Counted from the first letter of the stretch, positions 7,592 through 17,607 are shown. The stretch: 64,000 nt of DNA from CBDBES01 sp965204465 (GCA_965204465.1 OZ241995.1:1130920-1194919), one strand, 5' to 3'. Translations and numbers: made by a program. The notes: a model not told the origin generated them from the sequence alone.

Positions 7592-9355
7592 ATGAAAAAA
7601 ATCAATAAAAATATGAATTTGGTATGGTCTCAATTGATCATTGAAGAATTAGTTCGGAATCAAGTGAATCTTTTTTGTATTTCTCCTGGGCATAGATCTG
7701 CCCCTCTGGTGGCAGCAGGGGCAATGTCTAAAAAGGCAATATGCAAGGCCTTTATAGATGAAAGGGCTGCTGCGTATTATGCAGTTGGATATTCAAAAAA
7801 TCATGTAAAAAACCTTACCGCCTTGATCTGTACATCGGGAACGGCGCTTGCAAATTATTTTCCGGCAGTGATTGAATCATTTTATTCCAATATCCCTTTA
7901 GTGATCTTGTCAGGAGATAGGCCGCCTGAATTAAGAGAAGCATCCTCTAATCAAACTATCGATCAATTAAAAATATTTCACAAATACTGCTGTTTCTTTG
8001 CTGACCTACCATGTCCCCAGGACCCTATGGAAGCACTGCCACTGGAATATATATTGACTACCATAGATGATGCAATAGGCAGGGCAAAATATCATAAGGC
8101 TCCCGTTCATATTAACTGCATGTTCAGAGAACCTTTCCTGGACGAATATAATACCTTATTAGAGAGTCACAAGGATATTCTGCCTGGTAGATGGCTTTTA
8201 AACGAAGAGCCTTATACAAGAAAAATATTTCCTTCTTTTATTCCGAATGATGCATCCATCAATACAGTGGCAGAATATATAAGTAACAGTACAGCAGGAT
8301 TCATTATTGTGGGAAATATAGACCAGCAAAAAGATACTCCCGCGATCAGAAAAATTGCTTCTAAAATGAAATGGCCTGTTCATTCAGATGCGCTTTCCGG
8401 AATGAAAGATCATGAATATTCTATAAGCCATCTGGATTCAATGATAAAAAAATCGCCCATACTGGTCGATACAGTTATTTTTTTTGGGGATAGGATCATT
8501 TCTAAAGATATGTTTTCTTTTTTGGAGAAAAATAATAATCTTCATTATATAAAAGTAATGGATAAAAATATCAGAAGTGATGTTACTCATAATGTGAGTC
8601 TTCAAATTCTTACTGATATTTCTGCTTTTTGCAATGAACTGGAAAAAAAACTATATCAGATCCAGTATAAAGCCCCTATTCAATTACTTAGATGGGCTAT
8701 GCAAAAAGAGGCTAAAATCAAAGAAGTTATCAGAAATGAAATTTCAAAATCAAATAAGAATAAAATAAATTCATTTTCTGCTGTTACCCATTTGATCCAT
8801 AAACGAAGCCAAAAATTTGGTCTATTTGGTGCAAATAGCATGAGTATAAGGTTAATAAACGATTTTACCAAAACATCCCATCAAATAATGGCAAATAGAG
8901 GCGCCAGTGGAATCGATGGCAATATTGCTTCTGCCTTAGGATATTCTTACTCCATCAAAAAACCAGTGCTTTTATTGATAGGTGACCTGGCATTGATGCA
9001 TGATCTGAACTCTCTATACCTCCTTAAAAAGGCAGAATACCCGTTATTGATCATACTCTTGAATGATAGGGGGGGGGGTATATTTTCGATGCTTTCTGTA
9101 AGTAAATTAAAAAGTTATAAAAATATTTTCGAGGATTTTTTTATTGTTCCCCAGCAGGTCAAATTTCAGCACATATCTGCATCATTTGACATTGCATACC
9201 ATGCAGTATCCTCTTTAAAAGAATTAAAAAATATATTTCTCAAAATAATCCAATATTCTGATCAAAAGAAAAGTTGTCTGGTTGAAATAAAAATAGATCA
9301 AAAAGAGAATTCTACTTTTCTGAAACGATTGTATAAAAAAATAAAATCAATATAA
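7592..9355 (+). CDS. menD: 2-succinyl-5-enolpyruvyl-6-hydroxy-3-cyclohexene-1-carboxylate synthase
   Basis: 587 residues, thiamine-diphosphate enzyme of menaquinone synthesis joining isochorismate and 2-oxoglutarate. Evidence: the N-terminal pyrimidine-binding domain with CISPGHRSAPL and DERAAAYYAVGYSK, then CTSGTALANYFPAVIE and LSGDRPPELREASSNQ, all typical of MenD. The C-terminal pyrophosphate domain has GDLALMHDLNSL and NDRGGGIFSML. The length is normal. A run of ten G (9069-9078) encodes the RGGG of the cofactor motif. It stands 47 bp after the heptosyltransferase. No other men gene is in the window. Confidence 0.93.
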   Translation: MKKINKNMNLVWSQLIIEELVRNQVNLFCISPGHRSAPLVAAGAMSKKAICKAFIDERAAAYYAVGYSKNHVKNLTALICTSGTALANYFPAVIESFYSNIPLVILSGDRPPELREASSNQTIDQLKIFHKYCCFFADLPCPQDPMEALPLEYILTTIDDAIGRAKYHKAPVHINCMFREPFLDEYNTLLESHKDILPGRWLLNEEPYTRKIFPSFIPNDASINTVAEYISNSTAGFIIVGNIDQQKDTPAIRKIASKMKWPVHSDALSGMKDHEYSISHLDSMIKKSPILVDTVIFFGDRIISKDMFSFLEKNNNLHYIKVMDKNIRSDVTHNVSLQILTDISAFCNELEKKLYQIQYKAPIQLLRWAMQKEAKIKEVIRNEISKSNKNKINSFSAVTHLIHKRSQKFGLFGANSMSIRLINDFTKTSHQIMANRGASGIDGNIASALGYSYSIKKPVLLLIGDLALMHDLNSLYLLKKAEYPLLIILLNDRGGGIFSMLSVSKLKSYKNIFEDFFIVPQQVKFQHISASFDIAYHAVSSLKELKNIFLKIIQYSDQKKSCLVEIKIDQKENSTFLKRLYKKIKSI

Positions 9356-9500
9356 GCAACAAAAAATCACGATCCAGCCGCTATTTGATGAGATGCATTC
9401 CATCCTATCTATAAAGTACATATATCATTTGACAGAATACATAACATTAAGGAGTCATTCATTGTATTCTAATGGTTAACATTAGAGTAAATCATCTGGT

Positions 9501-12500
9501 ATGGCTAAAAAAGATATTCCATTAAAAGATCAATCTCAAAGAGACAAAGTTATTAATACGCAAGGGCATTTCTTTATTAGCGCGGGTGCGGGTACGGGTA
9601 AGAGTACAATGATCGTAAGAAAAATCATAGATTTAATTGAAAAAGGTCATATAAGTAACTTTAAAGAATTTGTAGCCATTACCTATACGAATAAGGCGGC
9701 AGAAGAATTACGCTTTAAATTACAGGAACACATTCACAAAAAATTGAATTCACCTGGGCTAAACCCCCAAGTAATGGAAAGATATTCTCAGATCAATAAG
9801 GGACTTCATTTTACATTGATTGGAACAATTCATCATTTCTGCACCTATTGGATACGCAAATATTCTTTGGATCTGAATTTAGACTCTCAATTTAAGATAT
9901 TAGATGATCTGAATTCAAAAAAAATTTTAGCCGAAGTTTTTTTAGACTCCATATATAGGCTAGAAGTCGCCACAAAAGACCATAATTCTTCAAAGGAAGA
10001 AAAAGAGATTCATCATATTTTACAGGAATTACTTTGGCATACAAAGGGTAACTCTGAATATATAATAGATAAGCTTAAAAGCATCCATAGAAATATTCAC
10101 CTCATAAAAGATGTATCTCCAGATCAATTTCTGATCACCACAAAAGAGAAATTTACACAGGTCAGTAAGATCATCATCCAGGAACACGTTAAAAATTTTC
10201 TGCGTCTACAAAAAATGTATAAAGAACCCTCTACGAAAGAGGAAGTAAAATTTGGGGATTTCTTAAATGAATTGGCTGATTCTCTGAATACAAAAGATAT
10301 TTTATCTGGAAAAAAAACATGGGAAGATATAATTGAATTATGCTCTCATGTGTCTTCTACTAGTAAAAGAGGAAGCGCTAATTATATAGAGGCAGATCAT
10401 AACTTTGGCATGGAGGCTGAAGAGATATTTAGATGCATTAAGTTATATACTAAAATGTTTTTAAATAAGAAAATAAATTCAGTTGATATTGCAAAATTAG
10501 GAATAGAGGAAAAAAAATATTTAGAAAGCAATTACCTAAAGAAACATATTATTCTAGATCCTAAAATACTTTTCAATGAATACCTAAGGTTTCTTTGGTA
10601 TAAGGTATCCCTTTATACAAGAGATCAATTCTGGAAATATAAAGCCCAATATAATTTTCTGGATTATCAGGACATACTATTAAAAATGAGAGAAATACCA
10701 GACTTTAACCTTATATTAAAAAAAGAGCTAAAGTATTTATTTGTGGATGAATATCAGGATACAGACGAACTACAGGCGAATATTTTTGAGATACTATCAT
10801 CTTTAGGCGTAAATTTTATAAGAGTGGGAGATAGAAACCAGGCAATTTATGGATTCAGAGGTGGAAATCCCAGGCTTTACTCTACAGAAGAGAAAAAGAT
10901 GCCTTCTGAAAAATTAGCTTCTCTATTTGTTAATATGAGAAGTCATCCAAATATTCTGGCTTTTATCAATTGGCTGTTTTCTGGAGGAGATAATGGGTCT
11001 ATAGGGAAGGGGCAAATAGATGCTCATGAAGATATATTCATCTCAAAATATTTTAATCATTATCAGCCTTTGTATCCATCTCCCGGATCCTCTATGAAAT
11101 TTAAAAATGCACGAACAAATATAGAGGCAGGAGTCTGTTTTTCTTTTATTTGTAAACCTGAATATTCAGAAGGTGAGCCTGGGAAAGTTAAGCAGAGCTC
11201 TTATTCTTCCAGAAAAATGGAAGCTATATGGCTAGGTGAAAAGATCAAAGCCATCATGGATGAAAATTCTGAAAAAAAGCCTAAGATTGGTGTTTTATTC
11301 CGGTCTTTTACGACCGCGGATATATATATCGACCAATTTCAAAAAAAAGGCATTTCCTATTCTACATTGAATAAAGTCTATACCAAAGAAGCCTATCCAC
11401 TGTTTCCTTTATTACACATTTTCAAGTTATTGATCCGGCCTCATGATCAAATTGCATTTACAGGTCTATTACGTTCTCCTCTAGTAGGATTAAGCGACCC
11501 CCAGATAGATGAATTTATAAAAAATAGATACATTAAATTTATAGACCTTAAAAATCCGAATGAAATTTTTAATGAAATTCCATTTTCTTCTAAAGTAAAT
11601 CACTTATTGCAAAAACTACATTTATGTCATAATGAAATATATTCCTCTACTTTAGAAGATATATTTCATCTTGTTTTAAATTCTTTTCCTGTCTATGAAA
11701 TGATACAGATACATAAAAATAGTAATGAATTGAATCTTGCTATTCAAAATATTTTTTCTATTGCCCGGTATGTAGAAAACAATACTTTATTCAAAAAAAG
11801 ATTTCAAGTACTAACCGAATTTACAGAACTAATAGAACAGTATCTGGTGGGAGATGGCAATAAAAATCTTTTTCCAAATTCTTTGTCAAAAGAACATATT
11901 CCGCTGGAGAGTGATGTACAGATCATCACCATACATCAATCAAAGGGTCTTGAATATGATATTGTGTTCTTATGTGATTTGAATTATGATCTGTTAAAAG
12001 CAGAAAAGAATAATATTTTTTATTTTCAGGAAAATGTCCATAATAGGTCCCTTGATTTTTATATGAAAGAAGATATAGCGGATAGCCTCATAGATCAATC
12101 CAAAACACCATCTCTTTTACGTCAGGAAGAAGCCTTAGAAGAATTGCTTAGACTATTATATGTAGCTCTTACCCGCGCTAAGTATAAGATATATTTGCCA
12201 ATTTTGTCGCCTAACAAATCCAATTACTATTCTTATAAGAGATGGATATTACAGGCTATGGAACAAAAATTTGATCCTAATTTTATACATAGAATTCCAG
12301 ATCCGCCTTCTGTTCAGAAAATAAATATAGAGAATGATCTATTCATATATGTAGAAAGTACAATAATATCTTTAGATGAAAATATAAATTTACCAGAAGA
12401 AGATATTCTTTTGAATTCAGGGCAAAAAAGTAAGTCTCAGGCAGAGATACTTTCTAACCATATGAATAAAGAATGGGAGAGCTTTCGTTTCATAAGCCCC

Positions 12501-13169
12501 ACTTCTATTGCATCCATATCCGATCCATTGGATAAACCTTCGGATCAAGAGAATATGTATTATAAAGAAGAAAATATATGGGAAAGAAATTTATTTCTTA
12601 TGGGAGTTGAAACAGATCAGAAGAAACTAACGGCAAAAGAAAAAGGGGTTTTGATGCATAGAGTATTGGAATGGACGGACTTGAAATTTCCCTCTTGGAC
12701 AGAAGAAATGAATCAATCTCTTTTAAGGATCCACCTAATACCATCATCCTGGAAAGATTTTATCTTTCATTTAGCGGATGGTCTATTGAATGATTATAAG
12801 AACAGTATTCTATACCAATTGATTCAAAAGGGGATATTATTAGGAAAAGAGACTCATTTCTCCATGCTCATGGAACCTAAAAAGATAGCGACTGGCTATG
12901 TGGATCTAATTTTCAGGATTCCTGTAGAAACAAAAATAAAACAAAAAATCTATGCAAAAGGGATCTATTTCATTGATTATAAATCAAATAAGCAGCCTTC
13001 AAAGGATAGCTGGGAAATATTTAGTGAGGTACTCATTGAAAAATATGAAAAACAAATTTCCTTATACAAAAAAGCGTTACATCAATTTTTGATCGCACAA
13101 AATAAGGGCTCGGAAGAAATTTTTGGGGGGATCTATCACATCCCTTCTGGAAATTTGATCTTGATGTGA
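9501..13169 (+). CDS. UvrD-family helicase-nuclease, AddA/RecB-like
   Basis: 1222 residues. Superfamily 1A helicase motifs in order: Walker A GAGTGKSTM (about residue 30), ITYTNKAAEELR (motif Ia), FVDEYQDTDE (II, about 415), VGDRNQAIYGFRGG (III), ITIHQSKGLEYDIVFL (V) and RLLYVALTRAK (VI). The C-terminus carries a RecB-type nuclease: GVLMHRVLEW, then IYFIDYKSNK as the D...DYK core. This suits the helicase-nuclease subunit of a RecBCD/AddAB-type complex that processes double-strand breaks. No AddB or RecC partner is adjacent, so the exact subfamily is open. 9356-9500 holds no gene; an AAGGAG-like site lies too far upstream to fix the start, which is chosen at the first ATG before the Walker domain. 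Confidence 0.88.
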   Translation: MAKKDIPLKDQSQRDKVINTQGHFFISAGAGTGKSTMIVRKIIDLIEKGHISNFKEFVAITYTNKAAEELRFKLQEHIHKKLNSPGLNPQVMERYSQINKGLHFTLIGTIHHFCTYWIRKYSLDLNLDSQFKILDDLNSKKILAEVFLDSIYRLEVATKDHNSSKEEKEIHHILQELLWHTKGNSEYIIDKLKSIHRNIHLIKDVSPDQFLITTKEKFTQVSKIIIQEHVKNFLRLQKMYKEPSTKEEVKFGDFLNELADSLNTKDILSGKKTWEDIIELCSHVSSTSKRGSANYIEADHNFGMEAEEIFRCIKLYTKMFLNKKINSVDIAKLGIEEKKYLESNYLKKHIILDPKILFNEYLRFLWYKVSLYTRDQFWKYKAQYNFLDYQDILLKMREIPDFNLILKKELKYLFVDEYQDTDELQANIFEILSSLGVNFIRVGDRNQAIYGFRGGNPRLYSTEEKKMPSEKLASLFVNMRSHPNILAFINWLFSGGDNGSIGKGQIDAHEDIFISKYFNHYQPLYPSPGSSMKFKNARTNIEAGVCFSFICKPEYSEGEPGKVKQSSYSSRKMEAIWLGEKIKAIMDENSEKKPKIGVLFRSFTTADIYIDQFQKKGISYSTLNKVYTKEAYPLFPLLHIFKLLIRPHDQIAFTGLLRSPLVGLSDPQIDEFIKNRYIKFIDLKNPNEIFNEIPFSSKVNHLLQKLHLCHNEIYSSTLEDIFHLVLNSFPVYEMIQIHKNSNELNLAIQNIFSIARYVENNTLFKKRFQVLTEFTELIEQYLVGDGNKNLFPNSLSKEHIPLESDVQIITIHQSKGLEYDIVFLCDLNYDLLKAEKNNIFYFQENVHNRSLDFYMKEDIADSLIDQSKTPSLLRQEEALEELLRLLYVALTRAKYKIYLPILSPNKSNYYSYKRWILQAMEQKFDPNFIHRIPDPPSVQKINIENDLFIYVESTIISLDENINLPEEDILLNSGQKSKSQAEILSNHMNKEWESFRFISPTSIASISDPLDKPSDQENMYYKEENIWERNLFLMGVETDQKKLTAKEKGVLMHRVLEWTDLKFPSWTEEMNQSLLRIHLIPSSWKDFIFHLADGLLNDYKNSILYQLIQKGILLGKETHFSMLMEPKKIATGYVDLIFRIPVETKIKQKIYAKGIYFIDYKSNKQPSKDSWEIFSEVLIEKYEKQISLYKKALHQFLIAQNKGSEEIFGGIYHIPSGNLILM

Positions 13170-13275
13170 TACTCCAAAAGCGGCTATCTTTTATTTTGTG
13201 GTTGTATTAAAGAAGATGCAAAAATCCCCAAAAGTCATAGAAACTATTGGAATGTATATCCACTTTCTAAATTCA

Positions 13276-14376
13276 TTAAACCAATATTTTTCCTGTGATA
13301 GATGAATCAGATAGAATCACTTCTGGTCCATCAAATCCATTGAATCTGGAAGAATATACAGAGGTATAAGCGCCGGTACTATGGAAATAAATAGTGTCTC
13401 CTATTTTAGGGCTGGGAATTTTTACTTTATATAATTTGTCGAATGCATCGCAACTTGGACCACATAGCATAACTTCTTCCATCGGGCCACTTCCATTGGA
13501 AGTAACTAAATAGTGAATTCCTTCCACTGTTTCTAACATTCCGTTAAATACCCCTGAATTAAGATATACCCACTTAGAATCTTCTCTATTGGCTATGCCT
13601 ATTACAGTGGTTGCAAGTGTTCCTGCTGGCCCAACTATATATCTACCTGGCTCGGCGATAAAATGATCAATTTCTATGCCTTTTTGTTTCCAGATGTTTA
13701 TGTTTTTTTGAATTTCTTCTGCAATTTCTTTGATATCTGGTATTTTTCTTCCCATATCTATTGGGAACCCCCCCCCTATATTTAATATATGCGGAGTTAA
13801 TTGATATTCATGGCTTATGGATATGGCTTCGTATGTGTTTTGCATAGCAATTCCCCATGTTTCTAATAATTCACATTGAGACCCAACATGAAAAGTAATA
13901 CCGCCTAAAGGGATTTTGTTGTCCTGCATTTTCTTAAAAATATTTCTCCAGAAACGCCTGGGACAGCCAAATTTCTTGCTCAATGGCCAAAATGCTCCAT
14001 CATTAGGCACACCAATTCTAAATAGAAGAATGGCCCTATCTTTATATTCCATAAATTTATCCAATTCTTCTTCAGAGTCAAAAGAAAATATAGATACTCC
14101 ATTTTGAATTGCGAATTCAATTGCATCAGGATCCTTGATCGGATTTGAGAATATGATCTTTTCTGGCGAAACAGAAAGCTCCAGTAAATATTTTATTTCC
14201 TGATAAGATGAAATTTCAAAGGAAGAATATTTACTCATTAAGAGTTCTATGATACGACTGTCAGAATTTGACTTAATGGCATAGGCGATCTGAAAATCAG
14301 AAAAGGCTTCCTGAAATTTCTGAAAACTTTTGATCACATCCCTGGAGTTGATCCATAATTTTGCTGATTTTTCCAT
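13276..14376 (-). CDS. PLP-dependent decarboxylase, ornithine decarboxylase fold-III type
   Basis: 366 residues. An alanine-racemase-fold barrel with the PLP lysine in AYAIKSNSDSRI (about residue 34), HVGSQC, the phosphate loop NIGGGFP, and EPGRYIVGPAG. The C-terminal motifs CGPSCDAFDKLYKV and TGAYTSVYSSRFNGF are close to eukaryotic-type ornithine decarboxylase and its bacterial lysine/ornithine relatives rather than LysA. It probably makes putrescine (or cadaverine) for polyamine synthesis. A run of nine C on the plus strand (13768-13776) encodes the Gly-Gly-Gly of the phosphate loop. No other polyamine gene is nearby; it faces the helicase gene convergently. Confidence 0.85.
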   Translation of the reverse strand: MEKSAKLWINSRDVIKSFQKFQEAFSDFQIAYAIKSNSDSRIIELLMSKYSSFEISSYQEIKYLLELSVSPEKIIFSNPIKDPDAIEFAIQNGVSIFSFDSEEELDKFMEYKDRAILLFRIGVPNDGAFWPLSKKFGCPRRFWRNIFKKMQDNKIPLGGITFHVGSQCELLETWGIAMQNTYEAISISHEYQLTPHILNIGGGFPIDMGRKIPDIKEIAEEIQKNINIWKQKGIEIDHFIAEPGRYIVGPAGTLATTVIGIANREDSKWVYLNSGVFNGMLETVEGIHYLVTSNGSGPMEEVMLCGPSCDAFDKLYKVKIPSPKIGDTIYFHSTGAYTSVYSSRFNGFDGPEVILSDSSITGKILV

Positions 14377-14388
14377 GAATATTTTGTT

Positions 14389-14508
14389 TTAGAACTTTAT
14401 AGAATAAAGTTCTTTTAAATATTTATCTCTAACGATGTTATAAGCTTGTTTCTTACCGTTACCAATAAGATGCTTAATTTCTTCATGAATTTTTCCCCAA
14501 GTTGGCAT
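14389..14508 (-). pseudogene. N-terminal stub of a serine dehydrogenase proteinase-like gene
   Basis: A 39-codon frame starting MPTWGKIHEEI and continuing AYNIVRDKYLKELYSI. This is the typical first segment of SDH-type (SppA/ClpP-like) serine proteinases, which begin MPxWG and have an R.KYL.EL helix before the protease core. That core is absent: the frame stops and the decarboxylase gene follows. It begins right after a frameshifted stretch (14509-14662, minus) that ends in VVFK-stop. The family assignment rests on my memory of the N-terminal signature. The genes are often neighbours of restriction and defence genes, which fits this location. Confidence 0.45.
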
Positions 14509-14692
14509 TATTTAAAAACTACACGATTACTTTTTATTTCATAAGGGACTTGATTTTCTAAATTGAGATAGTTATTAATATTTGAAATTTCTGTAATATT
14601 CTTTGAATTTCTTCTTCTTTACTGCATTTCTTTATTTTTTTTGTAGGATTAAATATGTCCATAATTACTTTAAGCAATAATTTAAAAAGGCG

Positions 14693-15712
14693 TCAAGCAT
14701 TTTTTTTATTATGGAAATCTTTTTCTTGATTGAAGGAATTTACAACCCCTATCACTCTTTTACAACTGCCCAGTGGTTTCACTGTATAGTCTAAAAAAAC
14801 CTGATTGAAGATTTTATAATCCCGACTGCTTTCGTTGCCTTCAATAAATAAAATTTTATTCCGAGAGCCTAAAATCTCCAGATACAACCTTTCTGGTATA
14901 TCTTCTTTGGGTTTCAATATTTCATAATCCCATCTACCATCTCCTGAATAAGACTTTACCCATATCTTTTCATTTTTTTGTCGAGTAAATGCGAAATCAA
15001 TATCATGAGTTAAATACACGAACATACAATCTTCTCGATGGCTTTCTAGTTGATCATACAAATTCTTTACCATTGCACGATGTAAATGAGTTTCAGGTTC
15101 ATCAATAATTATTATTCGGTTTGGTTTGAGACAGACTACCTGCCCGATAATATAAAAAATGTATCGTTCACCATCGCTCATTTCAGATCCAGAATAGCCT
15201 TCAGATAGTGATACTTTTAATCCTTCTAAAACTAACTTTCTGTGAGTTATTATAGATCCCCAAATACGTTGAACGACATCTAATTTTGTCTCAGGTACCT
15301 TATTATTATCAGTTTGATTATTCATTTTTGTTTTCCTATATTTTATAGAAACGCTTGCTTCTTTGGCAAAAAGTAATTTTAATAAATCTTCATAATCATC
15401 CATAGAGTGTTTATGTGGAAGATGTTGATCCCGTGGCGAACGATTGCCGTAGCTAGCTTGCGAAATATTCCCTGAAAAAAAATCTTTTTCTGCTTCTTCT
15501 GGGGATTTCAAACTAAGAGCTTCAGGAATAACTAATAATCTTTGCGCAGGGATAAAAAAAGAATTGTTCTTATTCAGCGCCTTTAGTTGACTAGCGAATC
15601 TGGTTTTACCTGAACCATTTGCGCCAATAATGACAATTCTGTTACATTCTATATAATTTACTTCTGAATTAGTATCCTGTAATTTTGGGGGAAGATTTAC
15701 ACGCATAATCAT
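14693..15712 (-). CDS. AAA ATPase with truncated TOPRIM/DUF4435-like tail
   Basis: 339 residues. An ABC/SMC-like ATPase: Walker A IGANGSGKTRFAS (residues 29-41), signature GYSGSEMSDGERY, Walker B RIIIIDEPETHLH, switch THDIDFAFTR. After about residue 285 comes ILFIEGNESSRDYKIF, the start of the TOPRIM-like domain found in OLD-type and DUF4435 proteins. It breaks off after about 50 residues at KKNA-stop, before the acidic DxD part. Downstream frames (14662-14509) carry leftover pieces in two frames, consistent with decay by deletion and frameshift. The start overlaps the stop of the restriction gene by one base (TAATG), so they were one operon. Likely an accessory defence ATPase, now probably inactive. 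Confidence 0.6.
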   Translation of the reverse strand: MIMRVNLPPKLQDTNSEVNYIECNRIVIIGANGSGKTRFASQLKALNKNNSFFIPAQRLLVIPEALSLKSPEEAEKDFFSGNISQASYGNRSPRDQHLPHKHSMDDYEDLLKLLFAKEASVSIKYRKTKMNNQTDNNKVPETKLDVVQRIWGSIITHRKLVLEGLKVSLSEGYSGSEMSDGERYIFYIIGQVVCLKPNRIIIIDEPETHLHRAMVKNLYDQLESHREDCMFVYLTHDIDFAFTRQKNEKIWVKSYSGDGRWDYEILKPKEDIPERLYLEILGSRNKILFIEGNESSRDYKIFNQVFLDYTVKPLGSCKRVIGVVNSFNQEKDFHNKKNA

Positions 15713-17607
15713 TATAGTTTTATTTCCTCACCCCCCCCCACAACCTTAATCTCCTCAGGTGTCAATTCGTAAAGCTCATATACAAGGCCGTCGATCTGCT
15801 TGTCGAGGATGTCGGTTTGTTGTTGATATTGCTTCTTTTGGATGGGCGAGGTGGTCTCATGTAGTTTCTTTTGGGTGGTAAGCATTTGTTCCACGAGAGA
15901 GACCATTTTGTCGTGTTGGGATTTTTGGGCGGGGTTGGAGAGATCGAGTACTTTTATTGGTAACTCTTTGACCTGACCAATCCTTATTTTAGGGAAAATA
16001 TCAGTATTCGCTTTAAACTCGCTTTTATAGAAATATTGTAGTACAGTGGAATTTATTATTCCAAGTAAATATCTCAAATTAATTTCAGATGAGCGTATAC
16101 AATAAAGGCTTCTATTTGTTAGTAAACCAGTTTTATTGAAAGTTGCTGTTATTCTATCTCCAGTTTCTCGTATTACTATTTTAAAATTTTCAAAAATATT
16201 CATCTCTTTTTTAAAAGTTTGATAAGTATTTTTGTCAATGAAGCTAATCGAATTTATAGCGTACCTTTTAATATCTTCCCCAAAGATAATAGGTATTCCT
16301 TCACTCACTTTTTTATTTTTACCTATTTCTAAACCACGAGTTACAGAAACTAAATCCTTGAGCTTTTTATATCGTCTGACTTTAAAACTAATAGGACCAT
16401 AGCTGTAAATATATCCTTGGTTTTTGAAGTGAACTTGTTTTATCTTTGTTTCTTTAAATTGATTATTTCCCTGCTTGACATAGTATTTGATAGAAGGATA
16501 GTAATTCTTATTTTTGCTAACTACAATTATAAAAGTTGGCATTTGAACCTCTTTAAAAACACCGTCCCCATAATCACGTATGATCTTAATACTAGCTTGT
16601 TCAAATAAAAATTTTCTAGAATCTTGATAATTCATTCCCTTTAGAAAAAGACTTGGTATAATAAAACTCAAATAGCCATTCAAATTAAGGACATTAAACC
16701 CTTTTTCTATGAATAGTTGAAAAATATCAAAGAAACCAGTAGCACATTTAAATTGTTTTTTAGCATATTTGATTAAAAAATTGTCAAGATTCTCATTTTT
16801 CACATAAGGCGGATTCCCGATCACCACATCAAACCCTCCCGGTATTTTCTCGGGCAGATATGCCTGGTCATAACCGACAACCGCATGCTTTAGCTTGCGG
16901 TTGTCGATGGAGTCTTCGTCATGCTTATGATGATTGTTCCAGACATACTCAATAGCGTTCTTTACATATTTCTCTGTTGAAAGTTCCGTCTTGTTGGAAC
17001 CCCTCGCCCAAAGACTGACCTGCCGGCCTCTACCCACAGCCGAAAGCTGAAGCATACGGTTGTGGGTAGAGGAGGAATACCCCTTCAGGTTTCGGATGAT
17101 ATCAGAGATACTCTCCTGGGCTGTGACAACGACACAATGAACATGATCTGAAAGGACATTGCAGGCCAAAACCCTGTACCTCTCCCGGATAATCTTCTCT
17201 GACAAAGCATCCGCGATGATCTGCCTGCTTTCTAAAGATAGTACCACCGGGTCTTTTACTTGAGTTCCGTATTTCACCATCTCTTCGCTGATCCTGCTTC
17301 CATAGGTGGGCCATGTAATAAGGTAGGTCTTCCAGTCTTGCTGCACCTCTACCCCCTTCATGATTGCAGGAAAGCCTTCGGGGCCTTCCCAATCAAAGGC
17401 ATTTACTTTGTGCATATCTTCCGCGCCAAATAGTGACAAATTTTTATCCTTATAGAAATCACTCCCTATCAACGAATTACCGCATTTGATATTGGTAGAG
17501 AGATCGGGCAAGAGCTGGGCTTGATCAAAACGCAAAAAACCCGCTGCGGTCTGTTCACTCTCTCCCTCCATGAGCTTTAAAAGTAGAGACAGCTTGGTCA
17601 CCTCCAC
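15712..17607 (-). CDS. Type IIG restriction-methylase, C-terminal part, with embedded Y1/HUH domain
   Basis: 631 residues continuing the gene that starts at 19068. Residues 1-85 (TKLSLLLKLMEGE, NIKCGNSLIGSDF, NAFDWE) and GGFDVVIGNPPYVK (about 260) belong to an Eco57I-type N6-adenine methylase, the latter being catalytic motif IV. Between them, residues about 91-250, lies a foreign domain: YLITWPTYGSRI, then DHVHCVVV (the HxH pair), an IIRNLKG helix, and AIEYVWNNHHKH with the expected tyrosine. This is the layout of REP-associated Y1 transposases. The C-terminal half is a TaqI-like specificity domain (SVTRGLEIGKNKK). The N-terminus of this frame is not a true start. It lies downstream of two frameshifts that cancel each other. 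Nine C on the plus strand (15731-15739) encode the last Gly-Gly. Confidence 0.75.
   Translation of the reverse strand: MEVTKLSLLLKLMEGESEQTAAGFLRFDQAQLLPDLSTNIKCGNSLIGSDFYKDKNLSLFGAEDMHKVNAFDWEGPEGFPAIMKGVEVQQDWKTYLITWPTYGSRISEEMVKYGTQVKDPVVLSLESRQIIADALSEKIIRERYRVLACNVLSDHVHCVVVTAQESISDIIRNLKGYSSSTHNRMLQLSAVGRGRQVSLWARGSNKTELSTEKYVKNAIEYVWNNHHKHDEDSIDNRKLKHAVVGYDQAYLPEKIPGGFDVVIGNPPYVKNENLDNFLIKYAKKQFKCATGFFDIFQLFIEKGFNVLNLNGYLSFIIPSLFLKGMNYQDSRKFLFEQASIKIIRDYGDGVFKEVQMPTFIIVVSKNKNYYPSIKYYVKQGNNQFKETKIKQVHFKNQGYIYSYGPISFKVRRYKKLKDLVSVTRGLEIGKNKKVSEGIPIIFGEDIKRYAINSISFIDKNTYQTFKKEMNIFENFKIVIRETGDRITATFNKTGLLTNRSLYCIRSSEINLRYLLGIINSTVLQYFYKSEFKANTDIFPKIRIGQVKELPIKVLDLSNPAQKSQHDKMVSLVEQMLTTQKKLHETTSPIQKKQYQQQTDILDKQIDGLVYELYELTPEEIKVVGGGEEIKL
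16875..16906. repeat. 11 bp perfect inverted repeat inside the restriction gene
   Basis: CGACAACCGCA (16875-16885) and its exact complement (16896-16906), 10-base loop. In the coding strand it encodes DNRKLKHAVVG at the exit of the Y1-like domain. Its loop is nearly the reverse complement of the loop of the palindrome at 17030-17069. Confidence 0.75.
17030..17069. repeat. 13 bp inverted repeat inside the Y1-like domain
   Basis: CTACCCACAGCCG (17030-17042) pairs with 17057-17069, with one G-T pair and a 14-base loop. In the coding strand it encodes THNRMLQLSAVGR, which resembles the DNRKLKHAVVG encoded by the other palindrome. Two related palindromes in frame recall REP/RAYT pairs or the Rickettsia palindromic elements that invade genes. 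Confidence 0.7.

Noticed and set aside
9431..9460. TTGACA before the helicase gene as a promoter
   Set aside because: No acceptable -10 at 15-19 bp spacing.
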